A stretch of 64,000 nt of DNA from Aeromonas taiwanensis (GTDB taxonomy: Bacteria > Pseudomonadota > Gammaproteobacteria > Enterobacterales > Aeromonadaceae), in contig NZ_CDDD01000056.1 of NCBI RefSeq assembly GCF_000820165.1, forward strand, positions 1 to 64,000, written 5' to 3'. Both the position numbers and the translations under genes were made by a program. Position 1 is the first letter of the stretch. Every line of letters begins with the position of its first letter. The notes under the pieces were generated by a model, which ran no database searches, had not been told where the DNA came from, and was given only the letters and a program-made list of their open reading frames with translations. This document shows, piece by piece, positions 46,317 through 54,754 of this stretch.

Positions 46317-47255
46317 TTAGTGAGCGATGGGGGCCGCATCCGGTTTGGTCAGCAGCTGTTCGACGTCGTCGATCACCTTGAGGGCCGCCTGGGGGCCGCC
46401 GGTGGAGGTCCAGAGGGACCCGTCCACGGCGCCGAAGCGCTTGTGCTTGATGGCGCCGAGCTGCTGGAAGGCCGGGGTCTGCTCGGCCTGCGTCATGGCA
46501 TCCACCGCATCGCCGCTGGTGCTGAGGGTGCCGATCACGAGCCAGTCGCCATCCAGCAGGTTGAGGGACTCGAGACTGAGGGCCGGGGAGTGGGGACTCT
46601 TGTCACCTATCTGGTGGGCAGGGCGGGTGAGCCCCATCTCGGTGACCACGCTGCTGGCGAAGGTGCCGCCGTGCATGTAGCTCGGCCCCTTGGGGTTCCA
46701 GCGCACTATGCTCATCTGCTCCCCCTGATGCTGGGCGAGCTTGCTGCGGGCCTCCGCCAGGCGGGCCTCATACCGGGTGAGGAAGGCCTTGGCCTCGGCG
46801 CTGCGGTTCATCGCGTCGGCGCTGCGGCCAAACACGGTTTTCCAGGGCTCGCCCCAGTTGCCGGTGACGACGGTGGGGGCTATCTCCTGAAGCAGGGCCA
46901 GGAGCTCGGGCTTGGTCTGGCCGGTGAGGATGAGGTCGGGCGCGAGATCGATGAGTTTCTCCAGGTTGGGGTTGTCCAGATCCCCGACCACGGCGATCTC
47001 CTTGCCCGCCATGTCCAGCAGATAGCGGGGCAGGGTGGACTGGCCGCGACCATTGACGGTGCCGACCGGTTGCACCCCCAGGGTCAGGGCGCTGTCGAGA
47101 TCGAGCTCGCTCAACACCACGACGTGCTGGGGGTCATCGGGGACGGTCTGGGACTGGCCGTTGGCATCGAGCACCTGGCGAGTGCCGGCCTGGGCCTCAA
47201 AGCCGATCAGGCTCGTCAGCATGAGCGCGGCGGCCAGGGGGGAGAAGATCTTCAT
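46317..47255 (-). CDS. Iron-siderophore ABC transporter, periplasmic binding protein
   Basis: A 312-aa periplasmic protein of the class III (FepB/FhuD/BtuF-like) binding family. Signal peptide MKIFSPLAAALMLTSLIGF ending in EAQA; mature core with VVVLSELDLDSALTLGVQPVG, LEKLIDLAPDLILTG and a C-terminal WTSTGGPQAALKVIDDVEQLL. It should pass ferri-siderophore from the TonB receptor to the FepDGC-type permease. The start at 47255 follows AAGGATG. It is separated from the permease genes by the oppositely oriented phosphopantetheinyl transferase gene, with which it shares a divergent control region containing a Fur-like site. Confidence 0.92.
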   Translation of the reverse strand: MKIFSPLAAALMLTSLIGFEAQAGTRQVLDANGQSQTVPDDPQHVVVLSELDLDSALTLGVQPVGTVNGRGQSTLPRYLLDMAGKEIAVVGDLDNPNLEKLIDLAPDLILTGQTKPELLALLQEIAPTVVTGNWGEPWKTVFGRSADAMNRSAEAKAFLTRYEARLAEARSKLAQHQGEQMSIVRWNPKGPSYMHGGTFASSVVTEMGLTRPAHQIGDKSPHSPALSLESLNLLDGDWLVIGTLSTSGDAVDAMTQAEQTPAFQQLGAIKHKRFGAVDGSLWTSTGGPQAALKVIDDVEQLLTKPDAAPIAH

Positions 47256-47362
47256 GGTGACATCCTTATGGGTGAAATCGGTGGCGCAGGGGGCTTGTGG
47301 GTAATGCCCGGGGCCGCCAGACCAAGCTCCAAATGAGCTGGCACATGCTACCACAAAGCAAG

Positions 47363-47377
47363 TGAGAAACGTTGTCA
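47363..47377. promoter_or_regulatory. Fur-like site in the divergent region
   Basis: TGAGAAACGTTGTCA matches the 7-1-7 Fur pattern TGATAATNATTATCA at 10 of 14 positions, between the divergent binding-protein and phosphopantetheinyl transferase genes. Confidence 0.5.
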
Positions 47378-47442
47378 TTTGTATTTATGGCGTGGCATCG
47401 GCTTGCTTTGGTACTATCGCAGGCCCATGCCAGGAGCCTTTG

Positions 47443-48174
47443 ATGTTGCCTCTTCCCCCCTCTCTCGACGGGCCCTTTGTCCGTCAATCCGATGCCTTTT
47501 TCATGCCGGGACGGGCTGACATCCCCCTCTACCGGATCTGCTTCGATCCCGCCGCCTTCTCGCCGGACGGCTTTGGGGAACAGGGCATCACCCTACCGCC
47601 GTCATTGCAGGGCGCCGCCCCCAAGCGCCTCGGGGAGTTTCTGGCGGGGCGCCTCGCGGCCCGGGAGGCCTTGCGCCCCTTTGATCTGGCGGAGCATCCT
47701 GTGGCTATCGGGGCTGCCCGCGAGTCACTCTGGCCTGCGGGGCTGGAGGGCAGCATCAGCCACAGCGTGCTTTCGGGGGAGGGGGTGGCCCTGTGTGCGG
47801 TGCGCCCGGGCAAGGGCGGGCTGGGCCTGGATCTGGAAGCCTGGCTCGAGGATGCGCAGGCATGCACGCTCTGGCCCGGTATCGTCGATGAGGAAGAGTG
47901 GGGACGGCTGGCCGCGGGGGCCGCTACCGCCGGGCTGACCCTGGTAGAGGGGCTGACCCTGGTGTTCTCCGCCAAGGAGAGCCTCTTCAAGGCGCTGTAT
48001 CCCAGGGTGGGGCGTTACTTCGACTTTCTCGACGCCCGCTGGCTCGCCATGACGTCCCAGACCCTCGCCCTGGAACTAAAAACCCCGCTGACGCCGGCCC
48101 TGCCCGCCCGTTGGTGCGCCACCCTGCACTGGCAAGCCCTGCCGGGGGGCGTGATCAGTCTGCTGGCGCTTTGA
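47443..48174 (+). CDS. 4'-phosphopantetheinyl transferase (EntD/Sfp type)
   Basis: A 243-aa enzyme that attaches the phosphopantetheine arm to the carrier domains of AmoB, AmoF and AmoG. Seen: ISHSVLSGEGVALCAV, the metal-binding GLGLDLEAWLE (D-x-E) and the signature FSAKESLFKALYP. The N-terminal part (LAGRLAAREALRPF) matches EntD. Start ATG 47443 follows AGGAG; the frame is open 27 codons further up through the Fur-like site, which makes the longer start unlikely. Its position inside the transport genes supports a role in siderophore synthesis. Confidence 0.93.
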   Translation: MLPLPPSLDGPFVRQSDAFFMPGRADIPLYRICFDPAAFSPDGFGEQGITLPPSLQGAAPKRLGEFLAGRLAAREALRPFDLAEHPVAIGAARESLWPAGLEGSISHSVLSGEGVALCAVRPGKGGLGLDLEAWLEDAQACTLWPGIVDEEEWGRLAAGAATAGLTLVEGLTLVFSAKESLFKALYPRVGRYFDFLDARWLAMTSQTLALELKTPLTPALPARWCATLHWQALPGGVISLLAL

Positions 48175-48180
48175 GCCATC

Positions 48181-48210
48181 AAAAAAAAACCGCCGTGATG
48201 GCGGTTTTTT
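48181..48210. terminator. Bidirectional terminator between the PPTase and fepC-like genes
   Basis: Stem AAACCGCC / GGCGGTTT, GTGAT loop, nine A on the left and six T on the right. Confidence 0.9.
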
Positions 48211-48220
48211 ACTGTCTGTC

Positions 48221-49045
48221 TCAGGCCCGTTGCCTGTCCGCCCCGGTGTGCGCCAGGTGCACCTCTTGGCCATGGCGCCGGCGGGGCACGATGACCGGGG
48301 CCCCGTCGCCGGGGGCGTGCAGTATGTCCACGTCGGTCTGGTAGAGGCGATCAATCAACGGCTTGGTCACCACCTCCCGGGCCGGGCCCATGGCCTGGAT
48401 GCCGCCATCTCCCAGCGCGATCAGCTCGTCGCAGTAGCGGGCGGCGGTGGCGAGATCGTGGATGACGATGAGCACCGTCTTGCCTTCGGCGGCGACCCGG
48501 TGGATGGCCTCCATCACCTCGGTCTGGTGGCCTATGTCGAGCGCGCTGGTGGGTTCATCCAGCAAGATGATGTCCGCGTCCTGGGCCAGCACCATGGCGA
48601 GCCAGACCCGCTGGGCCTGGCCGCCGGACAGCGAACTGGCGCTCTGGTGCCAGATGGCATCGAGCTGCATCCGCTCCCGGGCCCAGCGCACCATGTGGGC
48701 ATCCTCGTCGCTCCACTGATTGAACCAGCCCTGGTGGGGGTGGCGACCGTACTGCACCAGCTGCTCGACCCGGATGCCGGGGGGGACCAGGGGGCGCTGG
48801 GGCAGGTAGGCGAGCTCCCGGGCCAGGGCCTTCATGCCGTAGCTCGACAGGGGCTTGCCCTTGAGCAGGATCTCCCCGGACTGGGGCTGCTCCTGGCCCG
48901 CCAGCAGTTTGAGCAGGGTGGACTTGCCGCCCCCGTTGGGACCGACGATCCCCACCAGCTTGCCCCGGGGGAGGGAGAAGGAGATCTCCTCGAAGATGGT
49001 CTTGTGCTGGTAGCCGAAATGGAGGCGATTCACGGTGAGCGTCAT
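48221..49045 (-). CDS. Ferri-siderophore ABC transporter ATP-binding protein (FepC-like)
   Basis: A 274-aa ABC ATPase. Walker A GPNGGGKST (~37), Q-loop region YLPQRPLVPPG, signature SSLSGGQAQRVWLAMVLAQ (~140), Walker B ILLDEPTSALD and switch His in VIHDLATAARYC. It energises the import of iron-siderophore through the FepD/FepG-like permeases encoded immediately upstream. ATG 49045 gives the family N-terminus (MTLTVNRLHFGYQHK); the longer frame is not family-like. Last gene of the MFS-receptor-FepDGC series on the minus strand. Confidence 0.94.
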   Translation of the reverse strand: MTLTVNRLHFGYQHKTIFEEISFSLPRGKLVGIVGPNGGGKSTLLKLLAGQEQPQSGEILLKGKPLSSYGMKALARELAYLPQRPLVPPGIRVEQLVQYGRHPHQGWFNQWSDEDAHMVRWARERMQLDAIWHQSASSLSGGQAQRVWLAMVLAQDADIILLDEPTSALDIGHQTEVMEAIHRVAAEGKTVLIVIHDLATAARYCDELIALGDGGIQAMGPAREVVTKPLIDRLYQTDVDILHAPGDGAPVIVPRRRHGQEVHLAHTGADRQRA

Positions 49046-49088
49046 CAGGCGGCCCTCGGTCTGTGATGAAAAAGGAAAAATGGCATGG

Positions 49089-50159
49089 TCAGTCGGCCTT
49101 CTGGCGGTCTTTGACCAGGATGAAGAGCAGCAGCAGGCCACCGAGAATGCGGGTCATGATGCCGGTGGCCACCTCGTGGGGGCTGGCCAGCACCCGCACC
49201 AGGGTGTCGCTGGCGAGCAGCATCAGGGCGCCGCACAGGGCCGCAATCCAGAGCGGCACGATGCGATCCCGGCTGAGCCAGGAGGCGAGGATGGGGGCGG
49301 CCATGGCGATGAAGACCACGGGGCCGCCGATGGCGGTGCCGAGGGCCGCCACGACGATGGCCTGGGCCAGCACCCCGAGCTGTACCCGGTTCACATTGAC
49401 CCCGAGGGTCCTGGCGGTGACGGGGCCGAGGCGCAGCACCCCGAGGGCGCGGGAGAGAGAGAGGATCCAGGGGCAGACCAGCAGGATCAGGATCCCCACC
49501 GGCAGCACAGTGTTGTAGCCCTGGCCGACGAAGTTGCCCATGTTCCACAGGTAGAGGCTGGTGAGGTGCACCAGGGACTGGGTGGACATGACGAACTGGC
49601 CGACGGCGTTCATCAGCTCCGAGACGCCGATGCCGATCACCACGAACAGGTAGCCCTGCTCCCCCGGCTTGTTGCACAGGGCGTAGAGCACGACGGCGGC
49701 AAACAGGGCGCCGAAGGGGGCGGCCCACCAGGGCCAGGTGCCCAGAGTCAAGTAGAGGGAGAAGACGATGATGGCAAGGGATGCCCCCTCGTTGACCCCG
49801 ATCATGTCCGGGGTGGCGAGGCGGTTTCGCACCAGGGTCTGCACCAGGCAGCCGGAGAGGCCCATGGCGGCCCCCGCCACCAGCACGGCGACGATGCGCG
49901 GCAAGCGGATCTTGAACACGGTCACCTGGTCGAGGCGGCTCCCCTCCCCGAGCAGGGTCTGGATCACCCCGGCCATGGTGAGCTTGCCCGAGCCCAGGGT
50001 GAGGGCCAGCAGGGAGAGCAGGGTGAGGGCGACCATGAGCCCGAGTGTGAGCCACCAGGCGCGGCGCTCCAGCAGCAGGCTGTGGCGACCGAGGCGCAGG
50101 CAGAGGGTGCCGCTGGGGGAGGCGTCATGATGGGGGGCACGGATCTGGGAGTCATGCAT
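49089..50159 (-). CDS. Ferri-siderophore ABC transporter permease (FepG-like)
   Basis: A 356-aa FecCD-family permease with about ten membrane helices. Family blocks: FKIRLPRIVAVLVAGAAMGLSGCLVQ, RNRLATPDMIGVNEGAS, LGVNVNRVQ and the cytoplasmic coupling region GGPVVFIAMAAPILA followed by a late helix. Pairs with the FepD-like permease 11 nt upstream to form the inner-membrane channel. Starts at MHDSQIRAPHHDASP with a ~35-residue cytoplasmic N-tail, slightly longer than usual. Confidence 0.94.
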   Translation of the reverse strand: MHDSQIRAPHHDASPSGTLCLRLGRHSLLLERRAWWLTLGLMVALTLLSLLALTLGSGKLTMAGVIQTLLGEGSRLDQVTVFKIRLPRIVAVLVAGAAMGLSGCLVQTLVRNRLATPDMIGVNEGASLAIIVFSLYLTLGTWPWWAAPFGALFAAVVLYALCNKPGEQGYLFVVIGIGVSELMNAVGQFVMSTQSLVHLTSLYLWNMGNFVGQGYNTVLPVGILILLVCPWILSLSRALGVLRLGPVTARTLGVNVNRVQLGVLAQAIVVAALGTAIGGPVVFIAMAAPILASWLSRDRIVPLWIAALCGALMLLASDTLVRVLASPHEVATGIMTRILGGLLLLFILVKDRQKAD

Positions 50160-50170
50160 GGGAGATCACC

Positions 50171-51187
50171 TTATTTGACGGCCAGCAGGGAGCGGAAGCC
50201 GCCGCTGCGCACCACCAGGATGAGCACGGGGGCGCCGATGAGCGCCAGAATGACGCCGTTGGGCAGCTCGAACGGCTGGATCAGCCAGCGGGCCAGGATG
50301 TCGGCACCGAGCAGGAAGAGCACCCCGAACAGGGCGGAGAAGCGCACCTGGATGGCGAGGCGCACCGGCTCCACCAGGCGGGCGCAGTAGGCGGCGAGGA
50401 AGCCGACGAAGCCGATGGGGCCGGCGATGGCGATGGCGCAGGCGGTGAACAGGGTGGCGGCCAGCAGCACGCCGATGCGCACCCGGGTCGGCCGGATGCC
50501 GAGCGCCTGGGCCTGGTTGTCCCCCATTTGCATCAGGGTGAGCTGACGGCACAGCGCCAGGGTCAGCAGCAGGGCGGCCAGCGCGAAGGGCACCACGGTC
50601 AGCACCGAATCCAGGCTAGAGGCAGCCAGCGACCCCAGGTTCCAGAAGCGGAACTGCTCCAGCACCACCCGGTTCGAGAGCAGCAGGAAGTTGGAGAGGC
50701 CGCCGAAGGTGGCGGAGAGGGCGACCCCCACCAGGATGAGCTTGAGGGGGTTGGAGCGCCCCACCATGAGGCCGAGGCCGAGCACGATGAGGTTGCCGAG
50801 CAGGGCCCCCATGCCGGACCAGAGCAGGTAGCCATAGGCGGACTCGACCCCGAACCAGGTGAGGCCGATGACCAGGGCGAAGACGGCGCCGGCGTTGACC
50901 CCGAGCAGGCCGGGCTCGGCCAGGGGGTTGCGGGTGGCGCTCTGCAGCATGGAGGCGGCGAGCGCGAGGCAGACCCCCACCACCAGGGCTGCCAGGGTAC
51001 GCGGCAGTCGCAGGGTATGCACTATCATGGCGAGTTTCTCGTCGGCCACGAAGGCGGGGTCGCCCAGCAGGAAACCGGCGACCTCGCGGCCACCATAGAC
51101 ACCGGCCCCGGTGGCCAGTGACAGACAAATCAGCAGGAGGAGAAGCAGCATGCCGAGCCAGAACAGCCGAGCTTGGTATCCGAGCAC
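50171..51187 (-). CDS. Ferri-siderophore ABC transporter permease (FepD-like)
   Basis: A 338-aa FecCD-family permease, ~9-10 membrane helices. Blocks: HTLRLPRTLAALVVGVCLALAA, ATRNPLAEPGLLGVNAGA, ALGIRPTRVRIG and AGPIGFVGFLAAYCARL (the usual late His region reads AAYCAR). The start codon is GTG at 51187, backed by AAGGAG at 7 nt. It follows the receptor gene by 76 bp, but a strong terminator hairpin lies in that gap, so expression may be attenuated relative to the receptor. Confidence 0.93.
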   Translation of the reverse strand: MLGYQARLFWLGMLLLLLLICLSLATGAGVYGGREVAGFLLGDPAFVADEKLAMIVHTLRLPRTLAALVVGVCLALAASMLQSATRNPLAEPGLLGVNAGAVFALVIGLTWFGVESAYGYLLWSGMGALLGNLIVLGLGLMVGRSNPLKLILVGVALSATFGGLSNFLLLSNRVVLEQFRFWNLGSLAASSLDSVLTVVPFALAALLLTLALCRQLTLMQMGDNQAQALGIRPTRVRIGVLLAATLFTACAIAIAGPIGFVGFLAAYCARLVEPVRLAIQVRFSALFGVLFLLGADILARWLIQPFELPNGVILALIGAPVLILVVRSGGFRSLLAVK

Positions 51188-51222
51188 TCAATGACTCCTT
51201 GAATTCGGGGAAGCAGAAACGC

Positions 51223-51251
51223 AAAAAGGGAGCCCCGTTGCCGGAGCTCCC
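51223..51251 (-). terminator. Terminator/attenuator between the receptor and fepD-like genes
   Basis: 10-bp stem (GGGAGCTCCG / CGGGGCTCCC on the minus strand, one T-G pair), GCAA loop and five T, placed just after the receptor stop codon. Confidence 0.85.
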
Positions 51252-51263
51252 GCAGCGGGGGGA

Positions 51264-53237
51264 TTACAGCTTGTAATCGACCCCGGCGTAGACGGTACGA
51301 CCTTCCAGGATGAAGTCGGCGTCGGTGGCCACCTCGTCACGCTGGGTATTGGTGAGGTTGGTGATGCCGAGCTTGAAGTCCAGGGCCGGGGTGACGGTCC
51401 ACTTGGTGTTCACGTCCAGGGTCTGGTAGTGCTTGGAGGTGAACGCCTGGGCGTTGCGGGCCGGCACCTTGATCACCTGGCTGCCCACGTACTGCCAGGC
51501 CAGGTTGGCGCTGACCAGGTCGCTCGCCTGCCAGTCCAGGCCGATGTTGCCGGTGTGATCCGGGGTCTTGGCCAGATCGTCGCCTGTGCTCTTGTCCTCG
51601 GAGTCCAGCAGGGTCAGGTTGCCGGTCAGCTGCACGTTGTCCAGCACGTCGACCCAGCCGGTCAGCTCCAGCCCCTTGATACGGGCCTTCTTGACGTTGA
51701 GGTAGGTCATCACGCTCGGACGGTAGCCCGGGCCCCACTGATCGCTCTGGATCAGATCCTCGATGTCGTTGTGGAAGCCGGTCACCCCGGCCCCGAAGCG
51801 ATCGGCCTCGTAGGCGGTGCCGAGCTCGTAGCTGACGGCGGTTTCCGGCTTCAGCTCCGGGTTGCCGATCACCTTGCAGGCGCCGCGGCAGGCGGTGGTG
51901 GCGAAACCTTCGCTGGACTGGGCCAGGGTCGGCGCCTTGAACGCCTTGCCGACGCCACCCTTGAGCACCCACTCGTCGGTCAGGGTGTAGAGGGCATAGG
52001 CGCGCGGGCTGAACTCGTTGCCGTAGGTCTCGTGGTGGTCGAGGCGACCGGAGAGGGTCAGGGCCAGATCGCCGAAGCCGAACTCGTCCTGCAGGTAGAG
52101 GGCACTCTGGCTCGCATCCACGCTGCCGCTCGTGATGTTGCGGCTGTGCTCCAGCTCGGTCTTGCGCAGCTCTGCGCCTGAGGTGAGCAGGTGATCCCCG
52201 AGGTAGCCGCTGACCTGGCCATCCACGGTGTGGTTGGTCTGGGTGATGTCGGCGGCGCCACCGTTGAGCTGGGAGTCGTCCATCAGGTCGGTCTGCTCGA
52301 AGTAGTAGCGGGCCCGGCTGTCGAAGTGCTCCCAGCGGCCGTTGTGGGTGACCCCCAGGCTCAGGCGATCCAGCTTCTGCACGTTGTGGGGAGTGGCCGG
52401 TGCGGTCGCGGCGCGGGGCACGTTGTTGAAGTAGCTGTCCATGTCGTTCTGGTTGTAACCCAGATCGAAATCGATGTCCTGGTTGTCGGCCACCAGCCAC
52501 TTCAGGCTGGAGAGCACGTTGACCACTTCCCGTTTTTCCAGGGCGTCGGCATCCGGGTTGTTGGACTGTTCGCTCTTCCAGCGGTCGCGTTGATAGCCTT
52601 CCACCACCACGCTGCCCAGCAGCTTGTTGTCGATGAGGGCGCCGGAGACGAAGGCGCTGCCCTGGTTGGCGTTACCGCCATCCCCCTTGGTGGGCATGGT
52701 GTGGGTGTAGCCGACGGCCGCCTCGGTCTTCTCCCTGGCCTGGCGCAGGATCACGTTGACCACGCCACCCAGGGCATCGGCCCCGTACAGGGAGGAGACG
52801 GGACCGCGGATCACCTCGATGCGCTCGATGGCAGCCATGGGGATGGAGCTGAGATCGAAGTCGTTGCCAAAGGAGCTGCCCAGGGTCTCGCGGGCGTTGA
52901 CCCGCTTGCCGTTGACCAGCAGCAGGGTGTAGTCGCCCCCCATGCCACGGATCTTGATCTCGTTGCGACCCGTGGGGTTGGTGGCAATGATGTTGACGCC
53001 CGGCACGTGCTTGAGGGCATCGCCGATGTTGTTGACGTTCATCTTGTCCAGATCGGCGCGGGTCACCACGGAGACGCTGGCCGGGGCGGAGAACTCGGTG
53101 TGCTTGGTCTGGGTGGCGGTGACCACCATGGTCTCGTTGGCCTTGACCGATTCTGCCTGGGCCAGGCCCGGGACGGCCAGCAGGCCGAGGGAGAGCAGGA
53201 TCGGGTTCAAGCGAAATACGCCATGCTGCAACTGCAT
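51264..53237 (-). CDS. TonB-dependent siderophore receptor (probable amonabactin receptor)
   Basis: A 657-aa outer-membrane receptor. Signal peptide ending in GLAQA, TonB box ETMVVTATQ right after it, plug domain (~45-150; GDALKHVPGVNI, NEIKIRGMGGDYTLLLVNGKR, IERIEVIRGPVSSLYGADALGG) and a 22-strand type barrel. It resembles FepA/CirA-like catecholate receptors. It lies in the amonabactin region, so it probably imports ferri-amonabactin, as FstC does in A. salmonicida; I have not verified orthology. Start follows GGAG at 8 nt. Downstream of the MFS gene (59 bp) and presumably driven by its Fur-box promoter. Confidence 0.93.
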   Translation of the reverse strand: MQLQHGVFRLNPILLSLGLLAVPGLAQAESVKANETMVVTATQTKHTEFSAPASVSVVTRADLDKMNVNNIGDALKHVPGVNIIATNPTGRNEIKIRGMGGDYTLLLVNGKRVNARETLGSSFGNDFDLSSIPMAAIERIEVIRGPVSSLYGADALGGVVNVILRQAREKTEAAVGYTHTMPTKGDGGNANQGSAFVSGALIDNKLLGSVVVEGYQRDRWKSEQSNNPDADALEKREVVNVLSSLKWLVADNQDIDFDLGYNQNDMDSYFNNVPRAATAPATPHNVQKLDRLSLGVTHNGRWEHFDSRARYYFEQTDLMDDSQLNGGAADITQTNHTVDGQVSGYLGDHLLTSGAELRKTELEHSRNITSGSVDASQSALYLQDEFGFGDLALTLSGRLDHHETYGNEFSPRAYALYTLTDEWVLKGGVGKAFKAPTLAQSSEGFATTACRGACKVIGNPELKPETAVSYELGTAYEADRFGAGVTGFHNDIEDLIQSDQWGPGYRPSVMTYLNVKKARIKGLELTGWVDVLDNVQLTGNLTLLDSEDKSTGDDLAKTPDHTGNIGLDWQASDLVSANLAWQYVGSQVIKVPARNAQAFTSKHYQTLDVNTKWTVTPALDFKLGITNLTNTQRDEVATDADFILEGRTVYAGVDYKL

Positions 53238-53296
53238 TGTCAAAACTCCATGAATAAAACCGAGGTTACGGGGTTGGGCAAGGTGGGCCCGGGTGC

Positions 53297-54532
53297 TCAC
53301 TGACTTCCTTGTCTGGCAGTGCCAGAGGCAGGATTGTTGTTATCTCTTGTGCTCTTCAGGCCGCGGATGAGGAGCCAGACACCGGCGCAGGCCAGCAGGC
53401 CGCAGGCGATGTTGATCCAGGCCAGGGTGGCGAAGCCGTGGAGGGCGCCGCGCTCGTCCGACACCAGGTATCGGGCGGAGAGCAGGCTGCCAACCCCGGC
53501 AGCCACATTGGTGACCGTGCCCTGGAAGGACATGAAGGCGGCGCGCTGGTGGGGGGCCGGAATGGCCGCCGTGATCGCGAGGGTGGTGCTGGCGCGGGCC
53601 GAGCTCAGCGCCATGAAAAGGGTGAACAGCAGGTAGACGGGCAGGCCCGCCGGCAGGGCGAAGCCAAGCAGGGTGACCAGGGCCAGCAGCAGGCTGGTGA
53701 TCAGGATGGCCCCCTGGGCCCGGCCGCTATCAATCCAGCCGCCGCACAGGCGCATGGTCCCCATGCTGGCGAGGCCGCCGCACAGATAGAGGGCTGCGAT
53801 CTGCTCGCGGGGGAAGGCGAGGTTGAACTGGAAATAGTTCGCAAAATGCGGGATCAGCAGGAAGTGGCCGAACATCTGCAAGCAGAGGATTGCGAGGGCG
53901 CCCTGGCAGAGCGGTGAACCCAGCAGCTGGCGCAGCCCCTGGCCATGGGGGGCGCGGTTGACCGGCAGGGACGGCAGCCAGATGGCGCAGAGCAGGGCCA
54001 GCAGCAGGCCGCAGGCACCGAATAGCAGGAAGGGGCTCTGCCAGCCGAGCCACTGGGCCAGGGTCAGGGCGACGGGCACCACCAGGATGGCGGCCAGGGA
54101 GAACGCCATGCCCACGTAGGCGAGGCGGCGTCCGCGCTCGCTTGGGGGCACCAGATCCAGCACCGCCGCCATCAGGATGGCGGAGAGCGGCCCGGCCACG
54201 CAGCCTGACAGGATGAAGAGCACCAGCAGGGTCTGGCTCTCCTCTGCCCAGGCGCAGGCCATCAAGAGCACGAAGCGCAGGGTGAGCAGCGCCAGCAGGG
54301 CGGGTTTGCGATTGACGCGATCGAGCCAGGGGGCGGCGATGAGCCCCATCAGGGCGGCGGCCAGGGTGGCGCCGCCGCTGAAGTCTCCGGTCTGCTCCGG
54401 CAGCATCCCCAGGCTCGTCACCAGATCCGGCCCAAGGGGCATCACCATCATCATGCTGCCCATGGAGAGCATGTTGATCAGCAGCGCCAGATGGATGGCT
54501 GCAGGGGTGGAGACGACGGATTCTGGCTTCAT
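53297..54532 (-). CDS. MFS transporter (EntS-like, probable siderophore exporter)
   Basis: A 411-aa major facilitator protein with 12 predicted helices, the inter-helix motif LIAAPWLDRVNRKPALL (2-3 loop, D-R-x-x-R/K type) and LVPPSERGRRLAYVG (4-5 region). Its place as first gene of a Fur-controlled operon with the siderophore receptor suggests export of the siderophore across the inner membrane; function is inferred from context. Start MKPESVVSTPAAIH at 54532 has only a weak Shine-Dalgarno; the longer frame would extend into the Fur box. Confidence 0.85.
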   Translation of the reverse strand: MKPESVVSTPAAIHLALLINMLSMGSMMMVMPLGPDLVTSLGMLPEQTGDFSGGATLAAALMGLIAAPWLDRVNRKPALLALLTLRFVLLMACAWAEESQTLLVLFILSGCVAGPLSAILMAAVLDLVPPSERGRRLAYVGMAFSLAAILVVPVALTLAQWLGWQSPFLLFGACGLLLALLCAIWLPSLPVNRAPHGQGLRQLLGSPLCQGALAILCLQMFGHFLLIPHFANYFQFNLAFPREQIAALYLCGGLASMGTMRLCGGWIDSGRAQGAILITSLLLALVTLLGFALPAGLPVYLLFTLFMALSSARASTTLAITAAIPAPHQRAAFMSFQGTVTNVAAGVGSLLSARYLVSDERGALHGFATLAWINIACGLLACAGVWLLIRGLKSTRDNNNPASGTARQGSQ

Positions 54533-54594
54533 CAGAGGCTGACTCGAAAAAATGAGTCCGAATTGTATCCGAGGGTTTTTGATGTGACAACAAA

Positions 54595-54609
54595 TGATAA
54601 CCATTTTTA
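54595..54609 (-). promoter_or_regulatory. Fur box upstream of the MFS-receptor operon
   Basis: TGATAACCATTTTTA matches TGATAATNATTATCA at 11 of 14 positions, inside a longer symmetric CAAAT...ATTTG. It lies ~65 bp before the MFS start. Confidence 0.7.
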
Positions 54610-54754
54610 TTTGTATTGAGTGGTTCCTCAATGAGTCTTTCGCACGGGGCTGCTTCAGGGCCCAAAGAAGGGGGCACTCGAACCGCTCATTGCATTCGCG
54701 GTGTCATGGCCCATGATGGCAAGGTGCAACGATCACGACGAAGAGGGAGAGGTG

